Positions 1-8,848 of a stretch of DNA of 64,000 bases are shown here, piece by piece. Position numbers and translations under genes: made by a program. Every line of letters begins with the position of its first letter. Within the stretch, counting starts at the first letter, position 1. The DNA comes from JAVKDP01 sp040222185 (GTDB lineage: Bacteria > Bacteroidota > Rhodothermia > Balneolales > Balneolaceae): NCBI GenBank assembly GCA_040222185.1, contig JAVKDP010000054.1:1-64000 (forward strand). The letters run 5' to 3'. The notes beneath the pieces were generated by a model, which made no database searches, had not been told where the DNA came from, and was given only the letters and a program-made list of their open reading frames with translations.

Positions 1-104
1 GGCTATTGCGTAGGGGCCCCACCCGTTCCCATCCCGAACACGGCCGTTAAGCCCTACAGCGCCGATGGTACTGCTTACGTGGTAGAGTAGGTCGCCGCCT
101 CCTC
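1..104 (+). rRNA. rrf: 5S ribosomal RNA, 5' end cut off by the window edge
   Basis: The stretch contains the conserved 5S core: CCCGTTCCCATCCCGAACACGG followed by the GCCGATGGTACTGC block and GGTAGAGTAGGTCGCCGCC at the 3' side, all in the usual order and spacing. About 5-12 bases of the 5' strand of helix I are missing, so the gene begins just before the window. A terminator follows directly, so this is the last gene of an rRNA operon whose 16S and 23S genes would lie upstream, outside the window. Confidence 0.93.
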
Positions 105-117
105 CTTTTTTCCAACT

Positions 118-155
118 AAGCCTTGTAGATTCCCCTTTCTGTAAGGCTTTTTTTT
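118..155 (+). terminator. Rho-independent terminator of the rRNA operon
   Basis: Bases 118-129 (AAGCCTTGTAGA) pair with 138-149 in a 12-bp stem that includes two G-U pairs, with an 8-base loop. A run of eight T follows (148-155). It lies 13 bases after the 5S gene. Confidence 0.88.
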
Positions 156-231
156 ATTTACTTCAATTAATCAATATTGACGCGTATTAATCGTATATTA
201 CACTGTTATAATTGATCAAAAAAATCAAAGT

Positions 232-1734
232 ATGCTTGATTTCGAATCATTCTTAAAAGACTATAAAAGCCGCCTTTCTCAAATATTTGTTAAAGACCAG
301 GAAACAAATAAAGAAGCGCTGAACAGAGGAATCTCCGAGAGTTCACTGAATTCAATAATGAATCGTACACCTCTTGCTGCTTTTATCCCCTCCAGATATG
401 GCGGTTTTGGAGGCCACACCGCTGAGGCACTGGCTATGCTTGAGGCAAGCTCTTATGAATCATTACCTCTTTCATTAATGATGGGTATCAACGGGGCACT
501 ATTTTTACAGCCAATTGCCAATTATGCAGATGAAAGCGCAAGGGCTTCAGTTTACGAACGTGTATTAAATGCCGGAAAAATGGGTGGCTTAATGATAACA
601 GAACCTGATTTTGGTTCTGAAGCTCTCAAAATGCAAACCTCTTTTACAAAAGATGACGCCTCAAACATATATTCATTAAAAGGACTCAAGCATTGGGCTG
701 GCCTTACTGGAATGGCAGACTACTGGCTTATGACTGCCAGGGAAAAAAATTCAAAAGGCGAACTAGGAAGAGATATATCATTCTTTATCCATGATACCAG
801 AAATGGCGGAATTGAAGTTGAAGAATACTATAATAATCTTGGTTTATATATGCTTCCTTACGGAAGAAATAAAGTAGATATAAAAGTACCAGCTGCTTAC
901 AGGCTAGAGCCAAAAAGTACGGGAATTACTTTGATGCTGGATTTACTTCATAGAAGTAGATTGCAATTTCCGGGGATGGGAATGGGCTTCTTAAAAAGAA
1001 TGATGGAAGAAGCGATAGATCATTGTAGAAAACGCTTTGTTGGTGGCCAGGATCTTATCAATTATGATCAGGTCAAACTCCGTATTTCAAAGTTACAGGC
1101 CTATTTCACTGTATGTTCGGCAATGTGTAACTTTACTAGCATAAACGTCCCCCTAGAGAGGAACACTTCTAAGATGGATGTTGAGGCTAATGCAATTAAG
1201 TCGGTAATAACCGACTACATGCAAAAAGCTTCTCAGTCATTATTGCAGCTAACTGGAGCAAAAGGATACAGACTTGATCATATCGCAGGAAGATCAACGG
1301 TCGATAGTCGCCCGTTCCAGATATTTGAAGGTTCAAACGATATTTTATACCAACAGATTTCGGAATCAGTGCTTAAGCTTATGAGAAAGTTTAAAAGCGC
1401 GAACTTATATGATTTCCTAAAAGATTACGATTTGACTCTTAGATCATCTGATTATTTCAAGGATATGTTAAACTTTGAGATTGATGTGAAGATGCCTCAA
1501 AGAAAATTGGTAGAGCTTGGCAGGGCACTTGGTAGAATGGTTTCTATGGAGTTTACATTAAACCTTGGAGACCAGGGCTTTAATGCTGAATTGATTCAAA
1601 ATGCGGTACAAACCCTGCAGGATGAAATCAAAGGCATCCTGAGTTCATTTAAAGAGGGCTCAAACACAGGAGTTGTTGATGATTTCCAGATCGAAAGCTC
1701 TTGGTTTAACCTCTTAGCTGTAGATGCCAAGTAA
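232..1734 (+). CDS. Acyl-CoA dehydrogenase family flavoprotein
   Basis: This is a 500-residue protein of the acyl-CoA dehydrogenase family, which oxidises acyl-CoA thioesters to 2-enoyl-CoA using FAD. The middle domain shows MITEPDFGSEA and KHWAGLTGMADYW, which match the flavin- and substrate-contacting strands. The C-terminal helical domain holds FEGSNDILYQQ, in which Glu366 sits where the family's catalytic base usually lies. The last ~110 residues extend beyond a minimal ~390-residue enzyme, as in the longer bacterial members. The ATG at 232 has no clear Shine-Dalgarno, which is normal in this lineage. The stop overlaps the sirtuin start by 11 bases, so the two are probably translationally coupled. 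Chain-length preference cannot be read from the sequence. Confidence 0.88.
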   Translation: MLDFESFLKDYKSRLSQIFVKDQETNKEALNRGISESSLNSIMNRTPLAAFIPSRYGGFGGHTAEALAMLEASSYESLPLSLMMGINGALFLQPIANYADESARASVYERVLNAGKMGGLMITEPDFGSEALKMQTSFTKDDASNIYSLKGLKHWAGLTGMADYWLMTAREKNSKGELGRDISFFIHDTRNGGIEVEEYYNNLGLYMLPYGRNKVDIKVPAAYRLEPKSTGITLMLDLLHRSRLQFPGMGMGFLKRMMEEAIDHCRKRFVGGQDLINYDQVKLRISKLQAYFTVCSAMCNFTSINVPLERNTSKMDVEANAIKSVITDYMQKASQSLLQLTGAKGYRLDHIAGRSTVDSRPFQIFEGSNDILYQQISESVLKLMRKFKSANLYDFLKDYDLTLRSSDYFKDMLNFEIDVKMPQRKLVELGRALGRMVSMEFTLNLGDQGFNAELIQNAVQTLQDEIKGILSSFKEGSNTGVVDDFQIESSWFNLLAVDAK

Positions 1735-2413
1735 GAAAGTTGTAGTTCTTACCGGGGCTGGTATTAGTGCAGAAAGCGGGCTATCAACATTCAGAGATAG
1801 TGGCGGACTTTGGGAAGGTTTTGATATTAACGAAGTTGCTTCCATCGATGGGTGGAATAGAAATCCTTCAAAAGTGCTTGAATTTTATAATATGAGGAGA
1901 GAACAGGTTTCGAAAGTGGAGCCTAACTCAGCCCATAAAGCACTAGCAGAACTTGAAAAGCATTTCGAAGTAGTTATTGTAACTCAAAATGTAGATGACC
2001 TACATGAGAGAGCAGGATCAAAAAATATAATCCACTTACATGGAGAGCTTACTAAAGCCCGAAGTGAGAGAAACGAATACGAGATTACCGAAATTGGATA
2101 TAGCCCCATCAAAATGGGGGATTATTCCAAGGATGGTTCTCAATTAAGACCAGCAATAGTTTGGTTTGGAGAAATGGTTCCTATGATCGAGAAAGCTGCA
2201 ATGGAGGTTTCTCAAGCTGATATATTGATTGTTATTGGAACTTCACTACTAGTTTACCCAGCAGCAAGCCTGGTTCATTATTCTGCAAAGGGTATTCCAA
2301 AATATATTATCGATCCGAACATTCCGGAAGTGTTAGGCCCAGAAAACTGGAGTTTAATAAATGATACTGCCAACAGTGGTGTCCCAAAATTAGTACAAGA
2401 ATTGACAACATAG
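1724..2413 (+). CDS. SIRT5-like NAD-dependent protein deacylase (Sir2 family)
   Basis: The 229-residue sirtuin carries the NAD-binding signature GAGISAESGLSTFRD (residues 11-25), TQNVDDLHERAGS, and HLHGEL with catalytic His106. VIGTSLLVYPA closes the Rossmann fold. Tyr55 and Arg58 form the YxxR pair that in class III sirtuins (SIRT5, CobB) binds the carboxylate of succyl- or malonyl-lysine, so desuccinylation or demalonylation is more likely than plain deacetylation. The four zinc-binding cysteines are absent: no Cys lies between HLHGEL and the RPAIVWFGE segment. It overlaps the acyl-CoA dehydrogenase by 11 bases and ends 5 bases before the next gene, so the three form an operon. Removing acyl-CoA-derived lysine marks would fit this context, but that is inference. 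Confidence 0.9.
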   Translation: MPSKKVVVLTGAGISAESGLSTFRDSGGLWEGFDINEVASIDGWNRNPSKVLEFYNMRREQVSKVEPNSAHKALAELEKHFEVVIVTQNVDDLHERAGSKNIIHLHGELTKARSERNEYEITEIGYSPIKMGDYSKDGSQLRPAIVWFGEMVPMIEKAAMEVSQADILIVIGTSLLVYPAASLVHYSAKGIPKYIIDPNIPEVLGPENWSLINDTANSGVPKLVQELTT

Positions 2414-2418
2414 ATTAC

Positions 2419-3282
2419 ATGGAAAAGAAGAAGTTAAGCCAAGACGAAAAGAGTGTATTAGAACAATATATTATACCATTTTACCATGCTGGTAAAAGGC
2501 ATCCGCTTTTCCCTGGTCGAAATAGTGTGGAAGCGGAAGCTGAGTTATTAGGGATTACAGTGGAAGAACTTCAGGAATACAGGTTAAATCTCGATCAGAA
2601 TGCAAAACAGGCAGCTCTGGAGCTTTTGAAAGAGGATGAGATAATTGACCTTTTGGATAAAATTCCATTCGATGGTAATGAGACAATAGTAGCATTGGGA
2701 GATTCTTCCACAGAAGATGTTCAAGGCTGGTTCAACATTTTTAAAAACCTGTTAGAGATATCCAGCGAGAATGCTGAGTTTCAATTTATTAATGCAGGTA
2801 TTTCAGGCAACACAACTACAGATGCACTAAGAAGGCTAGACAGAGATGTTTTGCTTTCAGAACCAGATTGGGTGTTTGTGAGTCTTGGCACATTTGATGT
2901 TCAAAGGTTAAATATTGCACCTGGTCGTACTCTGATACCTCTTTCTGAAACATGGGAGAATTTAAATACCATACAGGAAATCCTGGAAGAACAACTGGAA
3001 AACCCTGTGGTTTGGATAACTCCAACACCAGTAATTTCAGAACTGTTGGAAGCTAATTTAATGCATGAATTTTCCATAGACGAAATGGATATGGCACAAG
3101 TAATCGAAGTAGTAGCAGGTAAACGAGGAGTTATTATCGATCCTCAAGGCCGCAGACTTGGTGAGGAAAAACCACAAGCATGGAATTACTTAAGTGACGG
3201 ATTAAACCCGTCTTTGGCGGGCCATATTAACACAGTACGTGAAATATTGAAGATGATGGCCCAGGTTGATATTAAAAGTTAA
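2419..3282 (+). CDS. SGNH/GDSL-fold protein with a degenerate catalytic site
   Basis: A 287-residue cytoplasmic protein without a signal peptide. Residues 1-80 form a helical N-terminal part with no recognised domain. The SGNH fold follows: GDSST with nucleophile-position Ser96, then NAGISGNTTTDAL (Gly127). The block that normally reads GxND is GTFD here (Phe159 for the oxyanion Asn). The C-terminal DxxH reads DGLN (Asp260, Asn263), so the catalytic His position is Asn; a His at 269 lies further on. Two of the four SGNH hallmark residues are therefore missing, and esterase activity is doubtful. It is the third gene of the dehydrogenase-sirtuin operon. Its 3' end overlaps the convergent gene by 11 bases. 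Confidence 0.75.
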   Translation: MEKKKLSQDEKSVLEQYIIPFYHAGKRHPLFPGRNSVEAEAELLGITVEELQEYRLNLDQNAKQAALELLKEDEIIDLLDKIPFDGNETIVALGDSSTEDVQGWFNIFKNLLEISSENAEFQFINAGISGNTTTDALRRLDRDVLLSEPDWVFVSLGTFDVQRLNIAPGRTLIPLSETWENLNTIQEILEEQLENPVVWITPTPVISELLEANLMHEFSIDEMDMAQVIEVVAGKRGVIIDPQGRRLGEEKPQAWNYLSDGLNPSLAGHINTVREILKMMAQVDIKS

Positions 3283-3937
3283 GCCTGAAGTTTAATAACT
3301 CTACTGATGGGTTAAGTTGAGTAGAAAACGAAGAGCTACTTAAATCAAGTGTTTGTACCAGGGTAGGGTTTACAAACCCTAATGACGTATCTCTATTCAA
3401 GTTTAGTCCAATAAGTCCACTTGCAGTATTAACTGGTGTGAGCATCGCAGTTGGAGCTGTAACTCGTTCTGATAAAAAGAAAGTGTCGAAGATTCCGAAA
3501 CCGAAACCGGCCCAGGCACCAATTCCTGCTCCATATTGAAGTCCGTCAACCAAAGGCTCATTCGCAACAAGCATAATTGATGTCACAATAATTGAACCAG
3601 CCGCAGCACCATAAAAAGTGTCAAGAAGCACAATAATGGAGCTATTGTTCCCATCATTGAAAAGTCCCGAAACCAAAACCTCACTTCCGCCTCCTTGTAT
3701 AATATCATGTGCTCCCATCCCAATACCATAGAGTGTTCCTAAACCCAACCCAACCTGGAGCGGATAGAAACTAGAGCTATTACCGATAGCCATTGATGCC
3801 CCACCTAGTATTGTACCATTCATAGCACCATTTAAAGTATTGCCTGCAAGCAGCTGAACCGTTTGGCTTTTTGAGGAAGAAGAGTAGGATAGAATTAAAA
3901 GAAAAGTAAATAATGTAGTTAGCAGTCGCTTTTTCAT
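3272..3937 (-). CDS. Exported glycine-rich protein of unknown function
   Basis: The 221-residue product begins with a typical signal peptide (MKKR, then LLTTLFTFLLILSYSSSSKS, with likely cleavage before or near SQT). The mature part is rich in Gly, Ala, Ser and Leu, with repeated GxGxG stretches such as GLGLGTLYGIGMG and GAGIGAWAGFGFG. These suggest membrane-inserted hairpins or a small barrel, but the family is not recognised. It is convergent with the SGNH gene and overlaps its end by 11 bases. The start at 3937 is the only Met directly preceding the signal sequence. Confidence 0.7.
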   Translation of the reverse strand: MKKRLLTTLFTFLLILSYSSSSKSQTVQLLAGNTLNGAMNGTILGGASMAIGNSSSFYPLQVGLGLGTLYGIGMGAHDIIQGGGSEVLVSGLFNDGNNSSIIVLLDTFYGAAAGSIIVTSIMLVANEPLVDGLQYGAGIGAWAGFGFGIFDTFFLSERVTAPTAMLTPVNTASGLIGLNLNRDTSLGFVNPTLVQTLDLSSSSFSTQLNPSVELLNFRLNF

Positions 3938-3997
3938 CTGCGGGTATCTGATTCTGGTTTTGGTGAAGTTAATTAAAATAGGTTGTCTATACTATTG

Positions 3998-4684
3998 CTA
4001 TGAAGGATTATTTAATGCAATTGGTAATACTCTTCCATTCATATAATGATGTGCATTCAATGTGAAGTCCGAAATATACTTTCCCATTTCTTCCGGGTTT
4101 ACCGGAGCTTTATATCCAGGGAAAGCATTGTTTAACATTTCCGTTTGCACTGCCCCTAAACAAAGGCAATTTACAGCAATGTTCTCAGAGCTAAACTCAG
4201 TACTCAAACACTCCGTCAGTATTGAAAGTGCACCTTTTGATGAGCTATATGCAGAAAGGCCGTTAAATTTGTCGCTCCCCTGGAAACCACCCATACTTCC
4301 AATATTTACAATATGGCTACCAGCTGCTAATTTAGGTTTAAGAGTTTTGATCAATCTTACAGCTGCAAATAGGTTTACTTCAACCTGGTACCTCCATTCT
4401 TCAATGGATGTCTCCATGAATGGTTTATTAATCAACGTACCTGCATTATTTATCAGAGCATCAAAAGATTCGACTCCTTCAATGCCTTTAAGAATTGCAG
4501 AAACCCCATCATCAGTAGACAGGTCAGATTCTATTGGGTTTATTAATTCATGTTGATTGGCAAGATGAGCAAGTTTTTCTTTAGATCTTGCCACGGCATA
4601 CACTTCATTTCCACTAAGTGCAAGGGTTTTAGCCGTTTCAAAGCCTATACCTCTGCTGGCACCAGTAATTAGTATTTTTTTCAT
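3998..4684 (-). CDS. Short-chain dehydrogenase/reductase (SDR) family oxidoreductase
   Basis: A classical SDR of 228 residues. The dinucleotide motif TGASRGIG is at residues 7-14, NNAG at 79-82, catalytic Ser130 is in NIGSMGG, and YSSSK supplies Tyr146 and Lys150. The Arg in VARSKEKL after the second strand is compatible with NADP(H) preference. The substrate cannot be told from the sequence. The gene stands alone, divergent from the HisC-like gene across a 115-base intergenic region that must hold both promoters. Confidence 0.85.
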   Translation of the reverse strand: MKKILITGASRGIGFETAKTLALSGNEVYAVARSKEKLAHLANQHELINPIESDLSTDDGVSAILKGIEGVESFDALINNAGTLINKPFMETSIEEWRYQVEVNLFAAVRLIKTLKPKLAAGSHIVNIGSMGGFQGSDKFNGLSAYSSSKGALSILTECLSTEFSSENIAVNCLCLGAVQTEMLNNAFPGYKAPVNPEEMGKYISDFTLNAHHYMNGRVLPIALNNPS

Positions 4685-4799
4685 CTCACAAAAATAAAGA
4701 AAGCATTCGCATTGTGAAACTCTTAAAACGAGGAATACAATGTTATCAAAAGCCCATTTTTAATCGTAATTTCGAAGCAGAAAAAATATTAAGGATAAA

Positions 4800-5912
4800 A
4801 TGAGCATCGAACATAATAAAACACTGGTTCCACATAATATAAATGAGTTGAAACCCTATGTGGCGGGGAAAACTATTCAGGAGGTTGTTGAGGAATACAA
4901 TCCAACTCAAATATCTAAACTGGCTTCTAATGAAAACAGGCTTGGAAGGAGTGAAAAGGTAGAAGGTGCGGTTCAGGATGCTCTTAAAATTGTGCATGAT
5001 TACCCTGATCCTCTTTCAAAAAGGCTTCGACTGGAAATTGCTGGTAAGTTGGGGGTTGAGTTGTCAAACGTTATGGTAGGCTCAGGTTCAGAAAGCATCC
5101 TGGCCGGGTTGTGCAGAACATTTTTCAACAATAGGGAAAACCTGGTTACCGCTGATGCTACATTTATCGGCGTATTCGTTCAGGCTAAAATCAGGGGAAT
5201 TAAACTGAAAAAAATACCTCTTACTAATGGCTACAGGTTCGACCTAAAAGGGATGTTAAACGCAATCGATGAACATACAAAAATGATCTACATTGCAAAC
5301 CCAAATAATCCTACCGGTACATATGTAAATAAGGAAGAGTTCGAATGGTTTATGAAAGAGGTTCCAAATGATGTACTCGTAATTATGGATGAAGCTTATT
5401 ATGAGTATGCCAGCTCAAACGGTGATTATCCGGATGTGCTTAGCTATGGTTTCGAGAATGTTGTTGTGCTCAGAACTTTTTCAAAAGCATATGGTTTGGC
5501 GGGTTTCAGGGTTGGATACGCGGTAGCTAACGAAGAGATCATCCAGTATCTGATTAAGACAAAACTGGCATTTGAGCCAGGAACACTTGGTCAGGCAGCT
5601 GCAGAGGCTGCTTTTAAGGATAGCGAGTTTTTAGAGCGAGGCATGGAAATTGTTCAAAGGGGAAAGGAAGATTTATACTCATACTTTGATGAGAAAGGTA
5701 TCGGTTATGTTAGGTCGTTAGCTAATTTTGTAATGATGACTTTTGATACTGAAGAAGAAGCCATTTACTTCACAGATGAGATGCTTAAAAAAGGAGTGAT
5801 TTTAAGAAGGATTAATGCATTTGGGCTACCAAACTGTGTTCGGGTTACGATTGGTCTTCCATCAGAGATGAAACATTTCAAAGAATCACTTGAAGTTGTA
5901 TTAGGTAAATAA
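4800..5912 (+). CDS. hisC: Histidinol-phosphate aminotransferase-like PLP enzyme
   Basis: This 370-residue fold-type I aminotransferase has KLASNEN near the N-terminus, ANPNNPTGTY (Asn170 contacts PLP), MDEAYYEYA (Asp197 pairs with the pyridine nitrogen), TFSKAYGLAGFRVGY with Schiff-base Lys229, and a C-terminal RVTIGLP. This order and length match HisC, which converts imidazole-acetol phosphate and glutamate to histidinol phosphate. No other his gene is nearby, so it could instead be a paralogue acting on aromatic amino acids. The ATG at 4800 follows an AAGGATAA stretch that may serve as a weak ribosome-binding site. Confidence 0.85.
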   Translation: MSIEHNKTLVPHNINELKPYVAGKTIQEVVEEYNPTQISKLASNENRLGRSEKVEGAVQDALKIVHDYPDPLSKRLRLEIAGKLGVELSNVMVGSGSESILAGLCRTFFNNRENLVTADATFIGVFVQAKIRGIKLKKIPLTNGYRFDLKGMLNAIDEHTKMIYIANPNNPTGTYVNKEEFEWFMKEVPNDVLVIMDEAYYEYASSNGDYPDVLSYGFENVVVLRTFSKAYGLAGFRVGYAVANEEIIQYLIKTKLAFEPGTLGQAAAEAAFKDSEFLERGMEIVQRGKEDLYSYFDEKGIGYVRSLANFVMMTFDTEEEAIYFTDEMLKKGVILRRINAFGLPNCVRVTIGLPSEMKHFKESLEVVLGK

Positions 5913-6138
5913 GATCGATTTTATTCTCATTTAGTTTTAGGTTCATAATTATCAGTAGAAAAGAGCTGACTGAATAAGCCAGAGCGAGAGAGTAGAAATA
6001 TTGGAATTTGAGGTTATAAGTTTATTTATCACATTCCCGCCTCCAAAAAAGTAAAATGTTACATGAGTGTTTTCTAATACAACTCAGTAGAGTTTACATG
6101 GGCGAAGAGTTATTTTTTGTAGAACTTAAAACGGGGAA

Positions 6139-7938
6139 TTGAGACTACGATTTAAAATAATAGTCAGTTTTGCTTGTGTAAGTATTCTTATTTCAGCAGT
6201 AGGATTGGTATCAAACTGGTACGCTAGTTCGATCCAAAAAAGACTGTTGTCAAGTAATGTCGAAACAACAAGACTAGTACAGTACACTGCTGATATTGAG
6301 AGAGGTCTGTATCAAAGCCTTGTATATCTTAATACTATAAGGGTTGATGAGGGTGACCTGGAAGTATTAACTACGATTAACAGGCCATCAAACTTTCAGT
6401 TAACCGAACGGTTTAATAGAGAATTGGATTCGATAAAATTATCCATAGAAATGGTTAATGAGTTATTGGATACATCAGAGATAACCGAAATCATAAAAGA
6501 CGCACCTGACCTGGAAGCCTTCGAAGAACGTTTTCGAATTTACGAGGTGATTACCCGAGACTGGCTCGAACTCAATGAAGAGGATAAAGAACAGGCAAGT
6601 ATTGTATTTCAAACTTCGATCAACCCTTACTTTCGGAATAATATAATTCCGCTGATCTCGAACCTGAGGCAGAAGTCAATTGATAAGCAGAACCAGGAGA
6701 ATGATGCAATTGAATTAGGCTTGAAACAGGCTAATTTTGTGATTCGAATACTCACCCTGGTTTGTGTGTTAATATCATTCCTGATAGCATTCTATGTATA
6801 CAGGTCAATCGCCAAGCCGCTGGCTATGCTTAATCGAAGTGCCAGAAAAGTGGGAGAAGGCGATTTAGATGAGAAGATTGAAATAAATCAAAAAGATGAA
6901 ATCGGTGAATTGGCTACATCCTTTAATGAGATGGCTTCAAATCTTCAAAAAAGAACACTGGCCCGAGATTACCTGGATAGTATTATTGAATCTATTCATG
7001 AAGCCTTGATTGTTACAGATGCAGAAGGGTTATTGGTAGGAATGAATCTATCCGCACAAAAAATGCTTCACTATACCAAGGATGAAGCTATTGGTATGCA
7101 TGTCACTGAGTTTTATGATCTAAAAAACATGCAGAAAGTATATGATAAGCATGGTGGAAAAGGGAAAACATTCGAATTTGGTTTACAAACAAAGAGGGGA
7201 AGAAGTATCCCTGTATTACTTTCTGAGTCAGAGTTAGTAAATGCCAATAATGAGAAAGTAGGAAATGTTGTAGTCGCAACGGATATAAGCCAAAGAAAAC
7301 GAGCGAATGAAAAGATAAAACAGTCTCTAAAAGAAAAAGAAATCCTGTTAGCTGAGATTCACCATAGAGTTAAGAATAACCTGGCTGTGATTTCCGGCTT
7401 GTTACAACTTCAGATTTATGAAGCAAAAAGTGAAAAGGTGAGTGAAGCACTAACGGAAAGTCAGGCAAGGATTCAGTCGATAGCATTGGTGCATGAAATG
7501 CTGTATCACACTGATCGCCTTGCTTTTATTGATTATAGAAGATACGTCAACGATTTGCTCCAGGCTATAAGTAGTATGCACCTTAATGTGAAAAAGGATA
7601 TATCGCTTATAGCAGAAGTTGAAAAAATCTCACTTAACCTAAACCAGGCAATTCCGTGCTCACTTTTAGTAAATGAAATTATTGTGAACAGCTACAAACA
7701 CGCATTCGTTGAGAAAGAGAGTGGTGAGATTAAAGTCAGGATGTATGAAAAGGAAGGATTTATAGAGCTTGTTATAGAAGATGATGGAATAGGAGTTAAG
7801 ACTGACAAAAAGGGTAAGGGTAATTCACTTGGATTAACGCTTATGAATACATTGACAAATCAGTTAAAGGGAAAATTCACAATAGAAGGAAGAGACGATA
7901 AACAAGGAACCAGGACTACTGTGATATTTCCTAAGTAG
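6139..7938 (+). CDS. Membrane sensor histidine kinase (HAMP-PAS-HisKA_2-HATPase)
   Basis: A 599-residue sensor kinase. TM1 lies at about residues 5-26, followed by a periplasmic helical sensor domain (~27-195), TM2 (~198-222), HAMP (~222-275, with the KDEIGELATSFNEMA helix) and PAS (~283-390, ending VVVATDISQRKR). The dimerisation domain IHHRVKNNLAVISGLLQLQ is of the HisKA_2 type, with phospho-acceptor His408/His409. The HATPase_c domain shows NEIIVNSYKHAF, EDDGIGV and GNSLGLTLM. The best start is TTG at 6139, because the following MRLRFKIIV leads straight into TM1; ACGGGGA just upstream may be a ribosome-binding site. No response regulator is adjacent, so the partner is unknown. Confidence 0.87.
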   Translation: MRLRFKIIVSFACVSILISAVGLVSNWYASSIQKRLLSSNVETTRLVQYTADIERGLYQSLVYLNTIRVDEGDLEVLTTINRPSNFQLTERFNRELDSIKLSIEMVNELLDTSEITEIIKDAPDLEAFEERFRIYEVITRDWLELNEEDKEQASIVFQTSINPYFRNNIIPLISNLRQKSIDKQNQENDAIELGLKQANFVIRILTLVCVLISFLIAFYVYRSIAKPLAMLNRSARKVGEGDLDEKIEINQKDEIGELATSFNEMASNLQKRTLARDYLDSIIESIHEALIVTDAEGLLVGMNLSAQKMLHYTKDEAIGMHVTEFYDLKNMQKVYDKHGGKGKTFEFGLQTKRGRSIPVLLSESELVNANNEKVGNVVVATDISQRKRANEKIKQSLKEKEILLAEIHHRVKNNLAVISGLLQLQIYEAKSEKVSEALTESQARIQSIALVHEMLYHTDRLAFIDYRRYVNDLLQAISSMHLNVKKDISLIAEVEKISLNLNQAIPCSLLVNEIIVNSYKHAFVEKESGEIKVRMYEKEGFIELVIEDDGIGVKTDKKGKGNSLGLTLMNTLTNQLKGKFTIEGRDDKQGTRTTVIFPK

Positions 7939-7960
7939 TTCATTCAATTCTTTATAGCGG

Positions 7961-8698
7961 TCAAAGATTAAAATAAATGACAATGAATATGGAGATCATT
8001 TGCCCTAGAAATGCATAAAGGAACCATGCTAATACAGAAACGAAAAAAGCTTTTATGAGTTTAAAAATCAATTTACCCTCATGGAAAGTGATCAGAACAT
8101 ACATTGGGTAAATGAGAATCAGCACATAATTTAGTAAGAAGAAATAGGGAGATACACTGCTCAGTAGAGTTATAAAAATTGAGAAGAACATATATTGAGC
8201 AATCACAAAAAAACCTAAAGCTAAATACTCGATAAAATAGAATCCCGATTTTCGGTTAAAAAGCTTGGTAAATCCTGCAAGAGTAAAGGTGTATATAAAT
8301 AGAAAAGAGTTAATATGGCTGGAAAAGAAATTTGACCCTTTTGTAGAAATAGCGTTTGGATCAGGGAGCTCTCGAGCTCCTATAACTTCACTGAATACCT
8401 TTATAGGATCAAAATCGATTAAGTTTTTAATGATAATGTAGACCGCAAGAACTAGAATAAAGTATCTGAATGGATGAGCATATGATTTTCTCTTTCCAAA
8501 GATATACTCTTTTATAACCTTGCTCGGCTTGATGGTTAAGCCTTTTATCGTCCTGAAAAGAGGAGTATCGAAATCGAAATAGTGTTCCAGTACTTCCCGG
8601 GCAGACTCTTTTAATACAATTCGCCCCGAATTTTTTCTCTGGCCACAACTCGTACAAAAAGTATCGCTTAGCTTTGTACCACAATTATTACAATTCAT
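7961..8698 (-). CDS. DUF3667-like membrane protein with N-terminal zinc ribbon
   Basis: The 245-residue protein starts with a zinc ribbon made of two CxxC pairs (Cys3/Cys6 and Cys15/Cys18). A short cytoplasmic stretch and four or five predicted membrane helices follow (~85-105, ~130-150, ~160-182, ~185-206, ~220-243). This arrangement matches the DUF3667 family common in Bacteroidota, whose role is unknown. It is convergent with the upstream sensor kinase (22-base gap) and divergent from the S41 peptidase. Confidence 0.75.
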   Translation of the reverse strand: MNCNNCGTKLSDTFCTSCGQRKNSGRIVLKESAREVLEHYFDFDTPLFRTIKGLTIKPSKVIKEYIFGKRKSYAHPFRYFILVLAVYIIIKNLIDFDPIKVFSEVIGARELPDPNAISTKGSNFFSSHINSFLFIYTFTLAGFTKLFNRKSGFYFIEYLALGFFVIAQYMFFSIFITLLSSVSPYFFLLNYVLILIYPMYVLITFHEGKLIFKLIKAFFVSVLAWFLYAFLGQMISIFIVIYFNL

Positions 8699-8730
8699 TC
8701 GGCAATCTTACTTTAATTAATACAAAAAGT

Positions 8731-8753
8731 AAAAGGATTATTTTAATCCTTTT
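8731..8753. repeat. Perfect 10-bp inverted repeat between divergent genes
   Basis: AAAAGGATTA (8731-8740) and TAATCCTTTT (8744-8753) are exact reverse complements separated by TTT. It lies in the 150-base region between the divergent DUF3667-like and S41 peptidase genes, 33 bases from the former start. It could be an operator for one or both genes, or a low-GC hairpin. No gene end is near, so a terminator role is unlikely. Confidence 0.5.
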
Positions 8754-8848
8754 CGGGAATTAAAATTGGTCTCAAATTATACTTTGAGCCGATAGAAGGT
8801 GTTTTACGTACGAAATTGGATCAAACAAATCGCAAAGTAATAGTAAAA

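Noticed and set aside
4062..4556. A 164-residue open frame opposite the SDR gene
   Set aside because: It mirrors the strongly supported SDR gene in an antisense frame and has no motif, signal peptide or ribosome-binding site.
5913..6138. The 226-base gap before the first sensor kinase as a possible tRNA or small RNA gene
   Set aside because: No cloverleaf arms, T-loop GTTCGA-type sequence or terminator hairpin was found; nothing beyond a likely promoter region is supported.
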